From Lawsonibacter sp. (lineage in GTDB: Bacteria; Bacillota; Clostridia; Oscillospirales; Oscillospiraceae): 33,639 nt of DNA. This document shows positions 1-9,082 of the stretch, piece after piece; positions within the stretch are counted from its first letter, which is position 1; every line of letters begins with the position of its first letter. Under the pieces are notes generated by a model. That model searched no databases, was not told where the DNA came from, and saw only the letters and a list, made by a program, of their open reading frames with translations. The translations under genes and the position numbers were made by a program. The stretch spans positions 1-33,639 of the forward strand of contig JAAWEX010000004.1 of NCBI GenBank assembly GCA_022794495.1, given 5' to 3'.

Positions 1-465
1 GTGTCCATCTGTACTTATCCCCCCAAGGGCATCCGGGGCTTCGGCCCCCTCCGGGCCATCGACTACGGCACCCGGAGCTTCCAGGAGTATGTGGAGACGG
101 TAGACCGGAGCTTTTTAAAGATCATGCAGTGCGAGCACGCCGAGTCAGTAAAAAACCTGGATGCCATCCTGGATGTCCCCGGGGTGGACGCCGTTATCTG
201 CGGCCCCATGGACCTGTCCGCCTCGGTGGGCAAGATGGGCAACTACTTTGACCCGGAAGTACTGGGATTGATGCAGACCATCATTGACAAGTGCAAGGCC
301 CACAACAAGCCCTTCGGCCTGTCCATCGGCGTGGACATGGAGCTGATCAAGTTCTGGCTGGACCGGGGCGCCAGCTTCCTGTCCATGGGCACCCCCCAGG
401 ATTACTTCCGCGAGATGAGCAAAACCGTGATCCAGCAGGCCCGCGCCATCGAGGCGCAGAGATAA
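1..465 (+). CDS. HpcH/HpaI-type aldolase/citrate lyase family protein, 5' end cut by window
   Basis: ORF reads in from window start; VDAVICGPMDLSASVGKMG...GLSIGVDMELIKFWLDRGASFLSMGT is characteristic of the HpaI aldolase family. Confidence 0.8.
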   Translation: MSICTYPPKGIRGFGPLRAIDYGTRSFQEYVETVDRSFLKIMQCEHAESVKNLDAILDVPGVDAVICGPMDLSASVGKMGNYFDPEVLGLMQTIIDKCKAHNKPFGLSIGVDMELIKFWLDRGASFLSMGTPQDYFREMSKTVIQQARAIEAQR

Positions 466-496
466 ACTATGTGTCATGTAAAGGAGGGGAACCAAG

Positions 497-1027
497 TTGC
501 AGCAGAGCTATTTCTTTGGTAAACTGGTGCCCGGCGTAAAGCGGGGGGCGGAGACGGCCATCGATTGGATGTCGGTCTTCCTGCTCACCGGAATCTTCGT
601 CCTGGGCATCGCGCAGGTCTTCTGGCGGTGGATTTTAAAAAATCCCATCGTCTGGTCCGAGGAGCTGATTCAGCTGACCTATGTTTGGATCTGCTACCTG
701 GGCTGGACCATCGCCGAGCGCAAGGACTCCCACATCCGCATCACCGCCGTCTCCAACATGCTCCCCAGAGGCGCCCAGAAGTATCTCCAGGCCTTCAACC
801 ACATCCTTTGCATCGTGTTCTCTGTGCTGATGGTCTACTTCGGCATTAAGCTGGTAGGGGCCGGGCTGAAGCGCACCGCCGTCTCTTTCCCCCTGAACTA
901 CGCGGTGGTCTATGTCATGGGTCCCATCTGCAACGGCATCATTATCCTTTACGAGCTGGCCGGCCTGGTGGAGTGCTTCACCAAGGGCCCGCGGGACTAT
1001 AGAGAAAAAGGAGGGGATGAGGAATGA
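497..1027 (+). CDS. TRAP transporter small permease (DctQ-like)
   Basis: TTG start preceded by AAGGAGG (481-487); small 4-TM protein with WSEELIQLTYVWICYLGWTIAERKDSHI; overlaps the next gene by 4 bp. Confidence 0.88.
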   Translation: MQQSYFFGKLVPGVKRGAETAIDWMSVFLLTGIFVLGIAQVFWRWILKNPIVWSEELIQLTYVWICYLGWTIAERKDSHIRITAVSNMLPRGAQKYLQAFNHILCIVFSVLMVYFGIKLVGAGLKRTAVSFPLNYAVVYVMGPICNGIIILYELAGLVECFTKGPRDYREKGGDEE

Positions 1028-2310
1028 GCGACGCTATGATAATCGTTTTGGTCGTGTTCGTTGTCCTGCTCTTCACCGGGCTCCCCCTGTATGTCAATCT
1101 GGGCCTGACGTCCTTCCTGTACATCTTCCTCACCGGAACGCCCCCCATGGTGGTAGTCCAGCGCATCACCCAGGCCTCTAACTCCTTCACCATGATCGCC
1201 GCCCCCTTCTTCATCCTGATGGGCAACCTGATGAACACCGGCGGCGTCACCCGAAAAATGTTCCGATTCGCAAATGTGCTGGTGGGCACCGTCCCCGGCG
1301 GCATGGGCCACGCCAATATCCTGTGCTCCGCCCTCTTCGCCGGTATGAGCGGCACCGCTGTGGCCGACGCGGGCGGCCTGGGCAACATCGAGATCCAGGC
1401 TATGCGCGAGGTGGGCTATGACGACGACTTCTCCTGCGCCGTCACCGCCGCCTCCTCCGTGCTGGGTCCCATCATCCCCCCCTCCCTGCCCATGGTCATC
1501 CTGGCCGTGACGGTGGGGGCCTCTGTGGGCCGCTGCTTTGTGGGCGGCATCATCCCCGGTATCCTCATCGCCGGCTCGCTGTGCACCATGGTGGCCATCT
1601 ACGCCAACAAGCGCCACTACCCCAAGAACCCCCGGCCCACCGCCCGCGTCGTCTGGGTCGCCTTTAAAGAGGCCTTCCTGGCCCTGATGGCCCCTGTCAT
1701 CCTCTTTGCCGCCATCTACACCGGCGTTGTCACCACCACCGAGGCCGCCATCGTGGCCGCCCTGTACTCGCTGATTATCGGCCTGTTCTCCTATCGGGAC
1801 CTGAAGTGGAAGGACATCCCCAAGATCATGCTCTCCACCTGCGAGACCACCGGCGTGGTGCTGGCCATCGTCATGACCGCCAACATCTTCGGCTACGTTC
1901 TCACTGTGGCCCAGATTCCCCAGGCCATCACCGCCGTCCTCACCAGCATCTCCAATAAGTTCCTGTTCTTGATTGTCATCAACCTGTTCCTGCTCTTTGT
2001 GGGCTGCTTTATGGAGGGCACCGCGGCCATCCTGATTCTGGGCCCCATCCTCATCCCCGCTATGATGGCAATGGGCGTGTCTGAGACCCAGGCCTGTCTC
2101 ATCATGATCCTGAACCTGATGATCGGCGTGGTCACGCCCCCTGTGGGCGTGGTACTCTATGTCACCTCCAATGTGGCGAAGGTATCCGCCAACCGGGTCA
2201 TCAAGGCCACCGTCCCCTTCCTGCTGCCCCTGTTTATCGTCCTGATGATTGTGACCTTTGTGCCCGCCGTCTCCGACTTCCTGCCCAACCTGGTCTACGG
2301 CGTCCAGTAA
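1024..2310 (+). CDS. TRAP transporter large permease (DctM-like)
   Basis: 428 aa polytopic protein; PFFILMGNLMNTGGV, SVLGPIIPPSLPMVILAV, LMIGVVTPPVGVVLYVTSNVAKVS are DctM signatures. Confidence 0.93.
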   Translation: MSDAMIIVLVVFVVLLFTGLPLYVNLGLTSFLYIFLTGTPPMVVVQRITQASNSFTMIAAPFFILMGNLMNTGGVTRKMFRFANVLVGTVPGGMGHANILCSALFAGMSGTAVADAGGLGNIEIQAMREVGYDDDFSCAVTAASSVLGPIIPPSLPMVILAVTVGASVGRCFVGGIIPGILIAGSLCTMVAIYANKRHYPKNPRPTARVVWVAFKEAFLALMAPVILFAAIYTGVVTTTEAAIVAALYSLIIGLFSYRDLKWKDIPKIMLSTCETTGVVLAIVMTANIFGYVLTVAQIPQAITAVLTSISNKFLFLIVINLFLLFVGCFMEGTAAILILGPILIPAMMAMGVSETQACLIMILNLMIGVVTPPVGVVLYVTSNVAKVSANRVIKATVPFLLPLFIVLMIVTFVPAVSDFLPNLVYGVQ

Positions 2311-2334
2311 TTTCCGCCGTCCCTTGGCAGTACC

Positions 2335-2349
2335 CGGTCCTCCGGACCG
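2335..2349 (+). other. Short intercistronic stem-loop CGGTCC-TCC-GGACCG
   Basis: Perfect 6-bp inverted repeat between dctM-like and dctP-like genes, no following T tract. Confidence 0.4.
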
Positions 2350-2391
2350 ATACTGAATACATCCATCAAACTAAAAATGGAGGAAACGAAC

Positions 2392-3432
2392 ATGAAGAAA
2401 CTTCTCACAGCTGTTCTTGCCGCATGTATGGCCCTGTCTCTGGCCGCCTGCGGCGGAAACGCCAATCCCCCTGCCAACTCCGGCGCCAACTCTGGCTCCG
2501 GCTCCGGTACGCCCGCCGGCTCCAATCCCCCCGCCCCTCCCAGCAACACCAAGGTGGTTGAGCTCAAGTGGGGCTCCGTCCACCCTGAGACCCAGGTGGT
2601 CACTCAGATGATGATGAAGGCCATCGAAGAGATCAACGCCAACGCCGAGGGCATCCACATCACCGGCTATCCCAACGGCGTTCTGGGCGGCTCCTCCGAC
2701 CTGGTGGAGGGCGTCCAGGAGGGCCTGGTGGACATCATCACCGAGGGCCCCGCTCAGTTTGCCGCCTGGGTTCCTAAGGCCGCTCAGGTCGAGGCCCCCT
2801 ATCTGTGGCAGAGCGTAGAGCACATGCAGAAGGCCCTGAACGGCGGCTATAAGGACACCCTGAACGAGCTGTTCCAGAGCATCAACGTGCGCATCATGGG
2901 CTCCTTCTACTATGGCACCCGTCAGCTCACCGCCAACAAACCTGTCAACACCCTGGACGACCTGAAGGGCATGAAGATCCGCGTCCCCCAGAGCGACCTG
3001 TACGTGAAGATGGTCGAGGCCTGGGGCGCCGCCGCCACCCCCATGAACATCAACGAGCTGTATATGGCCCTGTCCACCGGCACCGTTGACGCCCAGGAGA
3101 ACCCCCTGACCACCTATGAGAGCTACAAGTTCTACGAGGTGGTGAAGAACGTCATCCTCACCGACCACATCATCTGCCCCAACATGATCTTCATCAACAA
3201 CGACGTTTGGAATGCCATGTCTGAGCACGACCAGCAGGTCGTCCAGACCGCCATCGACAACGCCGTGAAGTGGCAGGACGAGCAGATCATCGCCGCCGAG
3301 GAGACCCTGGCTGAGGATCTGAAGCAGTACGACGTGGTGGTCACCACCCCCGACGAGACCATCCGCGAGGCCACCATCCCCTACATCAAGCCCAGCATCG
3401 AGGACTGGGACTACATCCAGACTCTGGCCTGA
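2392..3432 (+). CDS. TRAP transporter substrate-binding lipoprotein (DctP-like)
   Basis: MKKLLTAVLAACMALSLAACGG lipobox; DctP fold residues (MKIRVPQSDLYVKMVEAWGAAATPMNINELYMALSTGTVDAQENPLTT); start placed at 2392 rather than 2377 because GGAGG sits 5' of it. Confidence 0.92.
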   Translation: MKKLLTAVLAACMALSLAACGGNANPPANSGANSGSGSGTPAGSNPPAPPSNTKVVELKWGSVHPETQVVTQMMMKAIEEINANAEGIHITGYPNGVLGGSSDLVEGVQEGLVDIITEGPAQFAAWVPKAAQVEAPYLWQSVEHMQKALNGGYKDTLNELFQSINVRIMGSFYYGTRQLTANKPVNTLDDLKGMKIRVPQSDLYVKMVEAWGAAATPMNINELYMALSTGTVDAQENPLTTYESYKFYEVVKNVILTDHIICPNMIFINNDVWNAMSEHDQQVVQTAIDNAVKWQDEQIIAAEETLAEDLKQYDVVVTTPDETIREATIPYIKPSIEDWDYIQTLA

Positions 3433-3442
3433 TTCAACTCTT

Positions 3443-3481
3443 AAAACCCCCGCCGGGCGCTATACGCCCGGCGGGGGTTTT
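3443..3481 (+). terminator. Rho-independent terminator after TRAP operon
   Basis: AAAACCCCCGCCGGGCG-CTATA-CGCCCGGCGGGGGTTTT. Confidence 0.93.
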
Positions 3482-3517
3482 GCTGCGCCCTCCACGTGAC
3501 CGCCCATCCCGTGTCCT

Positions 3518-4342
3518 TATGAAACAGCGCCCCATGTGGTGGAGCCCAAATATCCCGGCGTGGTGGAGCGCTATGTTAATTTGGGCAGCTGCTATGCCAC
3601 AGAAGCCCTGTGGCCCCTGCGCCGGGAAATTATGGGCTGTATGGCGGGCTATAAGGGCTGCTATCAGCGGGCCTACCGCTGTCTGGGCGCGGCTGCGGAG
3701 ATTATGGAGGACCAGCGCTCCATTCTGCTCACCGACGCGCTGGCCCAGAAGCTGGCCAAGCGGGCCCATGGCATTCTGGCCCGGGAGGTCCCCCGGCGCA
3801 GGACAGAGCGTCCCGGCCTGGTCAAGCAGCGCTTTTTGGGCGCGGTGACCCACCGGGGCCCTGTCTGTCTATACAACACCGCCCTTGCGCAATGCGGCAA
3901 GGTATATGAGCTGACAGACAGCTGTTCCCTGGCACACGACCTGCTCATCCATCTCCTGGCCGGAATCACCGCCAACGGCTACGACCTGGTAGCCTGTCCT
4001 GACCCCATGGCCCCTGACCGCCTGGCCCATCTGCTGGTCCCCCAGCTGGAGCTGGCCTTCCTGACCGCCTCCCCCTTGTACTCCTTCCCCTGCAAGCCCT
4101 ACCGCCGCATCCGCCTGGACACAGCCGCGGACAGCGAGATACTGCGCCGCAGCCGTCCCCGTCTCCGGTTTGCCAAAAAGGTATCCGCCGCCCTGGTGGA
4201 CGAGGCGGTGTCCTCTCTGGCCCAGGCCAAGGCCATGCACGACAGCCTGGAGGCTATCTACAACCCCCACGTGGACTTCAGCCTGGTAGACAGCACCGCC
4301 CGGGCCGTCTGGGATGAGATACAGTCCTTCCAAGTGGAGTAG
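3518..4342 (+). pseudogene. N-terminally truncated remnant of a Clostridial P-loop ATPase-like family
   Basis: Frame is open from a stop at 3497; translation ...YETAPHVVEPKYPGVVERYVNLGSCY begins mid-motif (family usually has ...GYVDGTAPHVVEPKYPG... about 100+ aa after a Walker A motif); no ATG/RBS and no P-loop upstream. Confidence 0.6.
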
Positions 4343-4416
4343 CACGGCACACAGGCCCTCCCGGCCAAGCGCATTCGCTCCGTGGCAGGTAAGCCATATG
4401 TTTTCAATAAAATAGA

Positions 4417-4446
4417 TTGACAAGCCTATCAAAGAACTGTTAAAGT
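4417..4446 (+). promoter_or_regulatory. Candidate sigma70-type promoter for ion channel gene
   Basis: TTGACA (4417-4422), 18 nt, TAAAGT (4441-4446). Confidence 0.45.
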
Positions 4447-4473
4447 GTAGAGAGACAACACAGCGTCGGGAGC

Positions 4474-5697
4474 GTGGACAGGACTATGGCAGACAATGAC
4501 AGCTGGCTTCAGCGCAGGAAGCGAATTTCAGAGATTATTGAGGTAGGCTCCTCAGGGGACTGGATCAGCCGGTTTTACGATCTGGTCAACTCAACATCCA
4601 TTGTACTCAATCTGGTGGTCAGCGTGCTGTATACCTTCGAGTCATTTCGTGGGGCTTTCGGTGGGATACTGCTCAGCGTGGAGACGGTCACTGTGGCCTT
4701 CTTCGCCGCAGACTACCTCTTGCGGCTGTGGACTGCCCGGTTTCTCTTCCCCAAGCAGACCCGGCTGAAGGCCCTCTGGAGCTACACAACCTCCTTCAGC
4801 GGGCTGGTGGACCTGCTCTCCTTCCTGCCCTACTACCTGCCCATCTTCTTCCCCTCAGGGGCGGTCGCCTTCCGGATGTTCCGGGTGGTGCGCATTTTCC
4901 GTCTGTTTCGCATCAACGCCTACTACGACTCCCTAAACGTAATCACCGAGGTCATCGCCAGCAAGCGACAGCAGCTGGTATCCTCTGTGTTCATCATCCT
5001 GATCCTCATGCTGGCCTCCAGCCTGTGTATGTACAGCCTGGAGCACGAGGCCCAGCCCGAGGTGTTCACCAACGCCTTCTCCGGCATCTGGTGGGCAGTA
5101 TCCACCCTGCTCACGGTGGGCTATGGCGACATCTACCCTGTCACCAATATGGGGAAGCTGTTCAGCATTGTCATTACCTTCCTGGGGGTAGGCATGGTGG
5201 CCATCCCCACCGGCATCATCTCCGCCGGCTTTGTGGACCAGTACTCCCGCATCAAGCGCATCAGCGAATATGGCAACGAGGCCGACGTCCACTTTATCAA
5301 GGTCCATCTCACTGAGCGGGACCGCTGGTCCGGGCAGACCGTCCAGTCTCTGGGCCTGCCCTCCGGCATCATTGTGGCCGCCATCCAGCGGGACGGGCAG
5401 ATTGTGGTACCCAGAGGCAATGTGGCTCTGCTCCCCGGCGATACCCTGGTCCTGGGGGCATCTGCGGTGGGCGGCGACAAGCACATCGACCTGAAAGAGG
5501 TGGTCCTGCGCAAGCAGCACCACTGGAACGGCCTGGCCATCCGCGATCTGGATATCTCCCGCCAGACCATTATCGTCATGGTCAAGCGGGGCGGCAAGAT
5601 TTTAATCCCCAACGGCAGCCTGGTCCTCCAGGAGGGGGACAACATCATCCTATACACCCAAACCCACCTGCGGGATGCCAGCACCATCGAGGTTTAG
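4474..5697 (+). CDS. Voltage-sensor-type potassium channel with two C-terminal RCK_C (TrkA_C) domains
   Basis: S4-like FRMFRVVRIFRLFRI, selectivity filter STLLTVGYGDIYPV, followed by two RCK_C-like modules (LGLPSGIIVAAIQRDGQIVVPRGNVALLPGDTLVLGAS and ISRQTIIVMVKRGGKILIPNGSLVLQEGDNIILYTQ). Start could be GTG 4474 or ATG 4486. Confidence 0.92.
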   Translation: MDRTMADNDSWLQRRKRISEIIEVGSSGDWISRFYDLVNSTSIVLNLVVSVLYTFESFRGAFGGILLSVETVTVAFFAADYLLRLWTARFLFPKQTRLKALWSYTTSFSGLVDLLSFLPYYLPIFFPSGAVAFRMFRVVRIFRLFRINAYYDSLNVITEVIASKRQQLVSSVFIILILMLASSLCMYSLEHEAQPEVFTNAFSGIWWAVSTLLTVGYGDIYPVTNMGKLFSIVITFLGVGMVAIPTGIISAGFVDQYSRIKRISEYGNEADVHFIKVHLTERDRWSGQTVQSLGLPSGIIVAAIQRDGQIVVPRGNVALLPGDTLVLGASAVGGDKHIDLKEVVLRKQHHWNGLAIRDLDISRQTIIVMVKRGGKILIPNGSLVLQEGDNIILYTQTHLRDASTIEV

Positions 5698-5699
5698 GC

Positions 5700-5741
5700 A
5701 AAAAGCGGCCCGCCCCATCGGGGCGGGCCCTCTGCTTTTTA
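5700..5741 (+). terminator. Terminator after K+ channel gene
   Basis: AAAAAGCGGCCCGCCCCATCGGGGCGGGCCCTCTGCTTTTT. Confidence 0.8.
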
Positions 5742-6326
5742 AAGCTGGAATACTGCGCCGACGGCGGCCGCCGCCGCGATAAAGGCCACCGGGTGCAGCT
5801 TTTTCAAGGGGGTATAGCGCATACAGACAAACACGGCCACGGCCAGAATCAGGGCGGGCCAGTGGACCACAAACACACAGCGCTCCCCACCCTGGAAGGT
5901 AAACAGCACCGACAGGGCCACGCTCAGTCCAGCCGAGGCGATCAAAGCGGTGGAGGCGGGCCGCAGGCCGGAAAAGACGGCGTCCACCGTTCTCGACTGG
6001 CGGAATTTTTGTAAAAACCCGGCGATCACGATAATAACGATGACGGAGGGGGTAATGAGGCCCAGGGTGGCCAGCACCGCGCCCGCCGCGCCGCCCAGCG
6101 GCCCTCCCGCCAGACTGCCCGCCTGGAAGCCCACATAGGTGGCCATATTCACCCCCATAGGGCCAGGGGTGGACTCGGACACGGCAATCATGGTGGTCAG
6201 GTCCACGTCGGTAAACCAGCCCGTCCGGACCCCCATGTCCTGGAGGAAGGGGATGGTCGCCAGCCCGCCTCCCACGGCGAAGAGGCCCACCTTGGCAAAC
6301 TCAAAAAACAGCCGCAAAAAGATCAT
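5739..6326 (-). CDS. Chromate transporter (CHR family), second subunit
   Basis: MIFLRLFFEFAKVGLFAVGGGLATIPFLQDMG...STPGPMGVNMATYVGFQ; start trimmed from the ORF track to overlap the upstream gene by 4 bp. Confidence 0.88.
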   Translation of the reverse strand: MIFLRLFFEFAKVGLFAVGGGLATIPFLQDMGVRTGWFTDVDLTTMIAVSESTPGPMGVNMATYVGFQAGSLAGGPLGGAAGAVLATLGLITPSVIVIIVIAGFLQKFRQSRTVDAVFSGLRPASTALIASAGLSVALSVLFTFQGGERCVFVVHWPALILAVAVFVCMRYTPLKKLHPVAFIAAAAAVGAVFQL

Positions 6327-6928
6327 TTCCCCGCACCGCCTTTCTTCCTTCCGAAGAGCAGAAAGCCCGCCGCTCCCGCCAGCACGATAAGCGCCGCCGG
6401 GGAGGTGACCAGGTCCAGCGCCTGTCCCAGCGCCCCATAGGCCCCGGCGCCGAAATTGCCCAAACTCCCCGCCGCCGCCAGGACCAGCACGCACAGGAAA
6501 ATGGCCACAGCCGCGCCGTTTTTCAGGGTGCTCTTCCCCAGCTTCAGCACACTGGCGGCGATGAGGGCCACCACAGCGGCGTTGATGCCCGCCAGGGCGT
6601 GCTGAACCACCGGGATATCAGCGAAGTTGGACAGAAACGCGGCGATGACGGTGATAATGACCAGAGAAGGAAACACCACCCCCAGGGTGGTCAGAACGCC
6701 GCCCAGGACGCCCTTGTGCTTGCAGCCCACAAAGGTGGCGGTGTTGACGGCGATAATGCCGGGAGTACACTGGCCCACAGCGAAGTAGTCGGTGAGCTCC
6801 TCGTCGGTGGCCCAGCCCTTCTTTTCCACCACCTCCCGCTGGAGAATGGGCAGCATGGCATAGCCGCCCCCGAAGGTACACACCCCCACCTTAGCGAAGG
6901 TGAGGAACAGATCCAGGTAGATGTTCAA
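6323..6928 (-). CDS. Chromate transporter (CHR family), first subunit
   Basis: MNIYLDLFLTFAKVGVCTFGGGYAMLPILQREVVEKKGWATDEELTDYFAVGQCTPGIIAVNTATFVG. Confidence 0.9.
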   Translation of the reverse strand: MNIYLDLFLTFAKVGVCTFGGGYAMLPILQREVVEKKGWATDEELTDYFAVGQCTPGIIAVNTATFVGCKHKGVLGGVLTTLGVVFPSLVIITVIAAFLSNFADIPVVQHALAGINAAVVALIAASVLKLGKSTLKNGAAVAIFLCVLVLAAAGSLGNFGAGAYGALGQALDLVTSPAALIVLAGAAGFLLFGRKKGGAGK

Positions 6929-6951
6929 CTGGTTTCACTCCCATTGATTTG

Positions 6952-7017
6952 TGTAGGGCCGCCGCCCTCAACGGCCCGTTCCATAACAGCGGGCCGGCCA
7001 GCGGGCCAGCCCCTGCA
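6952..7017. repeat. GC-rich TGTAGGG...-type intergenic repeat, degenerate copy
   Basis: TGTAGGGCCGCCGCCCTC...GGGCCAGCCCCTGCA between convergent-side gene ends; inverted outer ends. Confidence 0.45.
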
Positions 7018-7019
7018 AG

Positions 7020-8108
7020 TTATACATTAAACCGGAACAGGATAATATCCCCGTCCTTCACCACATACTCCTTGCCCTCAGAGCGGATGAGGCCCTTCTC
7101 CCGGGCGGCAGCCATAGCGCCGCAGCTCATCAAGTCGTCGTAGGAGATGACCTCGGCCCGGATAAAGCCCCGCTCGAAGTCGGAGTGAATCTTGCCCGCC
7201 GCCTGGGGGGCCTTGGTGCCTCGGGTGATGGTCCAGGCGCGGCACTCGTCCTCGCCGGAGGTGAGGTAGGAGATGAGACCCAGCAGGGTATAGCTGGCCT
7301 TCACCAGCCGGTCCAGGCCGGACTCCGCCACCCCCAGATCATCCAGAAACATCTGCTTCTCCTCCCCGTCCAGCTGGGCAATCTCCTCTTCCAGCTTGGC
7401 GCACACGGGGATGACCTGGGCCCCCTGCTCCCTCGCCCGCTGCTCCACCTGCTGGTAGTAGGGGACGGCAGAGGGGTTGGAGAAGCCGTCCTCATCCAGG
7501 TTGGCGGCATAGATCACCGGCTTGAGGGACAACAGCTCGCAGTCGGGATACTCTGCGGCGATGTCCACCTCGGTGTAGCTCCGGGCGGACTTTCCGTCGT
7601 TGAGCCAGTCCCGCAGGCCCTCGAAGTCGGCGGCCTCCTGGAGAAACTTCTTGTCCCCCTTTGCCGCCTTTTTTGCCTTGTCAATCCGCCGCTCCACCAT
7701 CTCCAGATCGGCCATGACCAGCTCCAGGTCGATGGTGTCCATATCCCGGACGGGGTCGGTGCTGCCCTCTACATGGATGACGTTGTCGTCGTCGAAGCAG
7801 CGGACCACATGGACGATGGCGTCGGTCATGCGGATGTTCCCCAAAAATTTGTTGCCCAGGCCCTCGCCCCGGCTGGCCCCCTTCACCAGGCCGGCGATGT
7901 CCACAAACTCGATCACCGCCGAGGTGGTCTTTTTGGGGCGGTACATCTCAGACAGCCGGTCCAGCCGGGCGTCGGGCACCGCCACCATGCCCACGTTGGG
8001 GTCGATGGTGCAGAAGGGGTAGTTAGCGCTCTCGGCGCCGGCGTTGGTAATGGCGTTGAACAGAGTGGATTTCCCAACATTTGGAAGACCCACGATTCCC
8101 AATTTCAT
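7020..8108 (-). CDS. ychF: Redox-regulated/ribosome-binding ATPase YchF
   Basis: MKLGIVGLPNVGKSTLFNAITNAGAESANYPFCTIDPNVGMVAVPD; C-terminal TGS domain ending KDGDIILFRFNV. Confidence 0.97.
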   Translation of the reverse strand: MKLGIVGLPNVGKSTLFNAITNAGAESANYPFCTIDPNVGMVAVPDARLDRLSEMYRPKKTTSAVIEFVDIAGLVKGASRGEGLGNKFLGNIRMTDAIVHVVRCFDDDNVIHVEGSTDPVRDMDTIDLELVMADLEMVERRIDKAKKAAKGDKKFLQEAADFEGLRDWLNDGKSARSYTEVDIAAEYPDCELLSLKPVIYAANLDEDGFSNPSAVPYYQQVEQRAREQGAQVIPVCAKLEEEIAQLDGEEKQMFLDDLGVAESGLDRLVKASYTLLGLISYLTSGEDECRAWTITRGTKAPQAAGKIHSDFERGFIRAEVISYDDLMSCGAMAAAREKGLIRSEGKEYVVKDGDIILFRFNV

Positions 8109-8152
8109 GGCGGACTCCTCTTTTCCTCTTATTTTTCCAAGTCAGCCCAAAT

Positions 8153-8181
8153 ATTATATCCGGTTTGGCCCCAGGATGCAA
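8153..8181 (-). promoter_or_regulatory. Candidate promoter for ychF
   Basis: Minus strand TTGCAT-17 nt-TATAAT (within CCTCTTGCATCCTGGGG...TATAAT). Confidence 0.65.
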
Positions 8182-8247
8182 GAGGGAGTTTTCAAAGAGA
8201 AGTGCCCTGCTGCACATTTTACCCTGTGTAAATTTCTATGACATCCC

Positions 8248-8275
8248 TGTAGGGGAGGCTAATAGCCGCCCCACA
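8248..8275. repeat. Palindromic intergenic repeat TGTAGGGG...CCCCACA
   Basis: TGTAGGGGAGGC-TAATA-GCCGCCCCACA directly 3' of the GntR gene. Confidence 0.55.
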
Positions 8276-8285
8276 GAAGAGCCAC

Positions 8286-9008
8286 TTAGGATTCAGAAAA
8301 ATCCTTTCTAACATCCCCATAAATCGCCTGATAGTGCTGGTAATTAGGAAACTTATTCTGGAAATGCTCCGCCATGCACCGCGCGGCCCCCGCGGAGTTC
8401 CCAGCTTTAATGGCCTCAAAAATTCTCAGATGGCTTTTATAAAAATCCTTTCCATCCGTATAGCTGATATGGTCTGAGATCAGGCCCATCATACTGGAAT
8501 AGATAGACTCAATCAGTTTGTTATCGCAGAGCTCAACGATTTGATAGTGGAACAGATTGTTATAAAATTTCCGTTTTGCCATGTCCGCGCCAGCTTCCGT
8601 CTCCCGTCTCATGGCATCCATCAGCTCCTGAAACTCCGCCAACTGCTCCCGGGTAATTTTCACCGCCGCCAGGGCCGCCATTTGGACCTCCATAATATAG
8701 CGGAACTCCAAAATGTCATCTCCGTTTTTGTGGTCCAGATAAGAACGGACAGCCAGGGGATTGAGAAGCTCTACCGAGTCTGAGGCGACGTAATTCCCAT
8801 CACCCTGGCGGCTGCGGATAACCCCCATCATTTCCAGCGCGCTGATAGCCTGCTTCAATGCGGGACGTCCCACCTGAAGCATCTCCGCCAGCTGCCGCTC
8901 GGGAGGAAGGCGGTCTCCTTTTTTCAGCTCCCCCCGCTCAATCATGTCCTGAATCTGCGCGGCAATTTTTTTATATACAGATACATTGCTCTCGATTGGC
9001 TGAAACAT
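8286..9008 (-). CDS. GntR-family (FadR/FCD-type) transcriptional regulator
   Basis: IAAQIQDMIERGELKKGDRLPPERQLAEMLQVGRPALKQAISALEMMGVIRSRQGDGNYV winged helix plus helical FCD-type C-terminal half. Confidence 0.93.
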   Translation of the reverse strand: MFQPIESNVSVYKKIAAQIQDMIERGELKKGDRLPPERQLAEMLQVGRPALKQAISALEMMGVIRSRQGDGNYVASDSVELLNPLAVRSYLDHKNGDDILEFRYIMEVQMAALAAVKITREQLAEFQELMDAMRRETEAGADMAKRKFYNNLFHYQIVELCDNKLIESIYSSMMGLISDHISYTDGKDFYKSHLRIFEAIKAGNSAGAARCMAEHFQNKFPNYQHYQAIYGDVRKDFSES

Positions 9009-9082
9009 ATCAAATGTACCTTTCTGTTAAATTTTGATTCATGTATCTGCATTTTATCACACGGGGGCGTTGAAAATCAAGC

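Noticed and set aside
2371-3228. 285-aa minus-strand ORF opposite dctP-like gene
   Set aside because: Antisense shadow of the TRAP SBP gene
5739-6928. Two half-size chromate transporter ORFs as a frameshifted single gene
   Set aside because: Each has its own complete CHR domain start (FAKVG..GGG) and they overlap by ATGA; paired short CHR genes are a known arrangement
7185-8231. 348-aa plus-strand ORF opposite ychF
   Set aside because: Antisense shadow of highly conserved ychF
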